In this document: positions 38,737 through 43,527 of the stretch, piece by piece
How positions within the stretch are numbered: position 1 is the stretch's first letter
Layout: every line of letters begins with the position of its first letter
NCBI GenBank assembly: GCA_937919655.1
Contig: CALFPJ010000034.1
Location: 1-43,527, forward strand
DNA length: 43,527 nucleotides
Direction of reading: 5' to 3'
From: an uncultured Gemmatimonadales bacterium
Lineage (GTDB): Bacteria; Gemmatimonadota; Gemmatimonadetes; Longimicrobiales; Gaopeijiaceae
The notes under the pieces: model-generated
What the model saw: only the letters and a program-made list of their open reading frames with translations
What the model was told of the DNA's origin: nothing
Database searches by the model: none
Position numbers and translations under genes: made by a program

Positions 38737-39471
38737 TCAACGGGCGGGGGGCGGCGCCCCTGGAAGCCCCACGCGGTCCCAAAGGACCTGGAAGCGCGGT
38801 TCGCCGCGGAGCTGATCGAAGGCCGGGTCCCGGAGCGCGTACGTTCCTCCCTCGTCCTGGAAGCACCGCTCCAGCCAGGTGAGCGCCTGCTCGATCTCCC
38901 CGAGGCTGGCGTACCCCATCGCCAGGTGCAGTGCACCGACGGGGCCGCCTCCATCCCGGAGCTCCTGCATCTCTTCCAGAATGGTCCGGGCCCGCGCCTC
39001 CTCTCCCGAGAGGGCATACGCCTGGACCACCGAGCCTCGCAGCGGAACTTGGATTCCCGGCAACACCTGGTCCATGATCGCCACAGCCTCTGCACCACGG
39101 CCCAACGCCGCGATGGCCAACGCAAGGTTGTTGGCTGCAAGCGGGTCTTCGGGGTTGACCTCACGCTGGGCGCGATAGACCCGCACCGCGCCCTCGTTAC
39201 GCCGACCCACGATGAAATTGTACCCCTCCATCACCCCCACCCTCGGCGAGAAGGGATCAAGGCGCTTCGACCGCTCGATCTCCCGCACGCCGCGGTCGGT
39301 GTCCCCCGCCACGACCCCGCACCACTCCGCCAGCGCGAGCCTGGCGTCCACGTAGTCGGGATCAAGCGCCAAAGCCCTCTCCAGTTCCTCGCGCGCCGCG
39401 ACCCAGTCCCACTCCAGCGTCCAGTCCACCGACGCTTGCGCCAGGTGACTCTCGGGCTCGTCCGGCGCCAA
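38737..39471 (-). CDS. TPR-rich C-terminal part of a FlgO/TPR regulator, separated by an in-frame TAG
   Basis: About 244 residues of tetratricopeptide-type helices: A-R-E-E-L-E-R-A-L-A-L-D-P-D-Y-V-D-A, N-P-E-D-P-L-A-A-N-N-L-A-L-A and Q-A-L-T-W-L-E-R-C-F. It ends with L-R-G-E-P-R-F-Q-V-L-W-D-R-V-G-L, the standard end of Gemmatimonadota-style and proteobacterial TPR regulators. It is in the same frame as the N-terminal part upstream; only a TAG at 39486-39484 separates them (A-G-A-*-R-A-L-A-L-A-P-D-E-P-E). The start shown is nominal (TTG). A free TPR fragment or suppression of the TAG are both possible; a nonsense mutation or base error is simplest. Confidence 0.75.
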   Translation of the reverse strand: MAPDEPESHLAQASVDWTLEWDWVAAREELERALALDPDYVDARLALAEWCGVVAGDTDRGVREIERSKRLDPFSPRVGVMEGYNFIVGRRNEGAVRVYRAQREVNPEDPLAANNLALAIAALGRGAEAVAIMDQVLPGIQVPLRGSVVQAYALSGEEARARTILEEMQELRDGGGPVGALHLAMGYASLGEIEQALTWLERCFQDEGGTYALRDPAFDQLRGEPRFQVLWDRVGLPGAPPPAR

Positions 39472-39483
39472 CGCCAGAGCCCG

Positions 39484-40605
39484 CTAGGCCCCCGCTCGAA
39501 CCACGGGGAAGGCCTCCGACGACAGCCACACACCCAAGGTGTTGAGTACCACCCCAGCGAGCGCCAGGGATGCATGCGCTCTCCCGAATTCCGCATCTAG
39601 AGCGATAGCCCGCTTGAAGTCCTCTGCAGCAGCAATCATCCCGTCCGGAGTGAACTGGTGGAGGTGGTAGATCCCCCTGAGATAGAGATTGTACGCGTCT
39701 AGACTGCTGGTGGGAGTGCGACCCAGCCGCTGGCTCTGGCTCAGAGAAAGCGTCCCGTCCAGGGAACTGGACACCCGCATCGCCAACGAGCGCTGCAGTG
39801 CGAAGATGCCATCCACGGCCAGCGCCTGATCGTACGACTCGGACCAGAAAGCCTCGTCGGTCTGCGCGTCGATCAGCTGCACCGTGAGACGCACACTGTC
39901 ACCGGCTTGGCGGACACTCCCTTCCAGGACATAGCGCGCGCCCAGGGAGTCGGCGATGGCACCGACGGTGGAGGGACTCCCCCGGAAGTGGTCCACGGAG
40001 GTGCGAGATCGAAGCTCTATCCCCCGGAGAACGGCAAGCTGATGGAGGAGCTCCTCATGGAGGCCATCGGCGAGGTACGCCTGGTCGCCCCCTCTGGACA
40101 TATCACGGAAGGGGAGGACCGCAAGGACTGGTCGATCGGTGGGAACGGAGCCATGCCCAGCCTCGACCGCCGGTCCCCGCCAGAGGCCGACGCCAACGAT
40201 CACCACGGCCATGAAGCCCGCGCCGACCAAGGCGGCCTTCGGGCGGACCCAACGGTCCGGCGCCAACGCCTCCTGCTCGCCGGGCTCCGCCCTCGCCGTC
40301 CGCCGGATGCCTCCAGCGGTGATGTCAAACATCCAAGCCAACACCACAGCCGGCAGGGAACCAATCAGACTCACCAGCACCAGACCGTTGAACGCTCTGG
40401 GGCCGAGGCCCAACGCAGGGAAGACGAGGTCGGCGCCCTGGAGCCCAGCGAAGACCACCGCCAGGTAGGCGACGCTCACGCGATAGACTTCCCGGCGCTT
40501 CAGCTCGGAAAAAAAGTCGGGGCGGTGCCCAGGCGTTTCCTCCTCGGAAACGCGTTTCTCGGGAGGGGGAGCGGAGGCTGCCGGTTGCGTGTCCGTGGGC
40601 TCCAC
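39484..40605 (-). CDS. Membrane-anchored FlgO-domain/TPR regulator, N-terminal part ending at an in-frame TAG
   Basis: 373 residues. F-F-S-E-L-K-R-R-E-V-Y-R-V-S-V-A-Y-L-A-V-V-F leads into two or three membrane helices (to about residue 145). A FlgO-type domain begins at R-P-V-L-A-V-L-P-F-R-D-M-S and contains G-L-H-E-E-L-L-H-Q-L, L-G-A-R-Y-V-L-E-G-S-V-R and A-F-W-S-E-S-Y-D. The first TPR (D-A-Y-N-L-Y-L-R-G-I-Y-H-L) follows before the TAG. Such proteins usually carry a DNA-binding or cyclase domain at the N-terminus; this one has only the membrane start, so its output is unclear. The GTG start at 40605 has no good ribosome-binding site. It diverges from katG across 348 bases. Confidence 0.8.
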   Translation of the reverse strand: MEPTDTQPAASAPPPEKRVSEEETPGHRPDFFSELKRREVYRVSVAYLAVVFAGLQGADLVFPALGLGPRAFNGLVLVSLIGSLPAVVLAWMFDITAGGIRRTARAEPGEQEALAPDRWVRPKAALVGAGFMAVVIVGVGLWRGPAVEAGHGSVPTDRPVLAVLPFRDMSRGGDQAYLADGLHEELLHQLAVLRGIELRSRTSVDHFRGSPSTVGAIADSLGARYVLEGSVRQAGDSVRLTVQLIDAQTDEAFWSESYDQALAVDGIFALQRSLAMRVSSSLDGTLSLSQSQRLGRTPTSSLDAYNLYLRGIYHLHQFTPDGMIAAAEDFKRAIALDAEFGRAHASLALAGVVLNTLGVWLSSEAFPVVRAGA

Positions 40606-43164
<2,559 letters not shown>

Positions 43165-43201
43165 CGGGGCACGCACCAACAGTTGAGGGCCGCACTCAAG
43201 G

Positions 43202-43411
43202 GAATTCCTCCTGGATTGGATCGACAACGGCAAGCCCGACATCTCGGACAGGAACGGCGTTTCAGTGGCGTCGATGTGTGCGGACCTGCACCAGTACCGC
43301 CCCCCGGCAGTCGAACGGGGGGGGTGCATGGTGACGCCGGTGACAGAGACGGCGATTGGCCCCGGATCGACTGTTTTTGACCCAAGCCTGGGTACTCTGC
43401 TGGGTACTTGA
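43202..43411 (+). pseudogene. Possible C-terminal remnant of a Gfo/Idh/MocA-type oxidoreductase
   Basis: In one frame without a start codon, E-F-L-L-D-W-I-D-N-G-K-P-D-I-S-D, then G-V-S-V-A-S-M-C-A-D-L-H-Q-Y resembles the helix-turn-helix end of Gfo/Idh/MocA dehydrogenases (F-L-D-W-I-x-x-G-K-P). An upstream stop at 43184 and the absence of any other domain show it is only a scrap. After about 43320 the frame looks noncoding. Confidence 0.3.
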
Positions 43412-43431
43412 TGACTTCTGTCCCAAGTAAG

Positions 43432-43468
43432 CAAAAGCCCCACAAGCTTGTACGTGCTTGTGAGGCTT
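43432..43468 (-). terminator. Terminator of tRNA-Lys
   Basis: On the minus strand GCCTCACAAGC, loop ACGTACAA, GCTTGTGGGGC with one mismatch, followed by TTTTGCTT. It lies 14 bases past the tRNA-Lys 3' end. Confidence 0.85.
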
Positions 43469-43481
43469 CAACTTGCCCAAG

Positions 43482-43527
43482 TGCCCCGCCAGGGAATCGA
43501 ACCCCGAACCTACTGATTAAGAGTCAG
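43482..43527 (-). tRNA. tRNA-Lys(CTT), 5' part cut by the window edge
   Basis: The visible 46 bases hold the anticodon arm CTGA-CTCTTAA-TCAG (anticodon CTT), variable loop, T arm GGGGTTCGATTCCC, the 3' acceptor strand GGCGGGGC and discriminator A. The D arm and 5' acceptor strand lie beyond the window. Confidence 0.9.

Overview
The window is GC-rich (roughly 63% by eye) and densely coding, with a Gram-negative cell plan: lipoproteins, Sec and Tat signal peptides, and an SLC12-type transporter. Several genes have the look of Gemmatimonadota or a close relative. These are a FlgO/TPR regulator opening with an FFSELKRREVYR-type segment, remnants of Ser/Thr-kinase/beta-propeller proteins, a secreted Asp-box propeller protein, and Tat-exported TldD paralogues. 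The phylum is an inference from gene style. No rRNA is present to anchor it.

Layout. 1-1.85 kb: a DUF432 gene overlapping an MscS channel gene. 1.85-4.6 kb: a decayed stretch on mixed strands, with a frameshifted GNAT, an NTF2-like lipoprotein, a 5'-truncated propeller protein and a broken C39-like peptidase. 4.6-6.5 kb: a 5'-truncated GCS2-type (glutamate-cysteine ligase-like) enzyme and an N-formylglutamate amidohydrolase. 6.6-9.6 kb, minus strand: an SLC12-type cotransporter and a beta-carbonic anhydrase. 10.1 kb: a 165-bp MITE-like element. 10.5-12.2 kb: a RimB-like retropepsin overlapping a RimK ATP-grasp ligase that carries an extra TrkA-C (RCK_C) domain. 12.2-14.2 kb, minus strand: YchF and a two-repeat NrfJ-like lipoprotein. 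14.4-25.5 kb: a long plus-strand module of MoxR, an Asp-box propeller, DUF58, a BatA-type membrane protein, a DUF4175-like/DUF4159 fusion and a membrane-anchored amidotransferase-fold protein. 26.2-27.4 kb: small genes. 28.2-32.9 kb: two Tat-dependent TldD proteins and a cytosolic TldE, ended by a clear terminator. 33.1-35.6 kb: a Phd/RelE-type toxin-antitoxin locus whose toxin is split by a second copy of the MITE, then a heavily decayed SDR-DUF2867 gene and a small lipoprotein.

35.8-38.3 kb is a tRNA cluster: 17 tRNA genes on the minus strand (fMet, then Phe, Trp, Glu, Asp, Ala, Leu, Leu, Arg, Val, Ala, Thr, Gln, Ser, Ser, Pro, Ser) and one tRNA-Pro(GGG) on the plus strand. It is studded with hairpin repeats and terminators. 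Two ~175-bp repeat units beside tRNA-Pro begin with an inverted copy of its 3' end. 38.7-40.6 kb is a FlgO/TPR regulator split by one in-frame TAG. 41-43.2 kb is katG. The window closes inside a tRNA-Lys.

Functionally the intact parts are a peptide-ligase/peptidase set (GCS2, NFGAH, RimB, RimK), a MoxR/DUF58 envelope module and a TldD/TldE protease set. An unusual number of genes carry indels, stops or truncations. That indicates either an eroding accessory region or base-calling errors in a low-coverage assembly; sequence alone cannot separate the two. The least conventional signals are the MITE pair, whose terminal repeats differ between copies but stay self-complementary within each, the tRNA-derived inverted repeats, the RimK-RCK_C fusion, and a strong terminator abutting the 5' end of tRNA-Phe.
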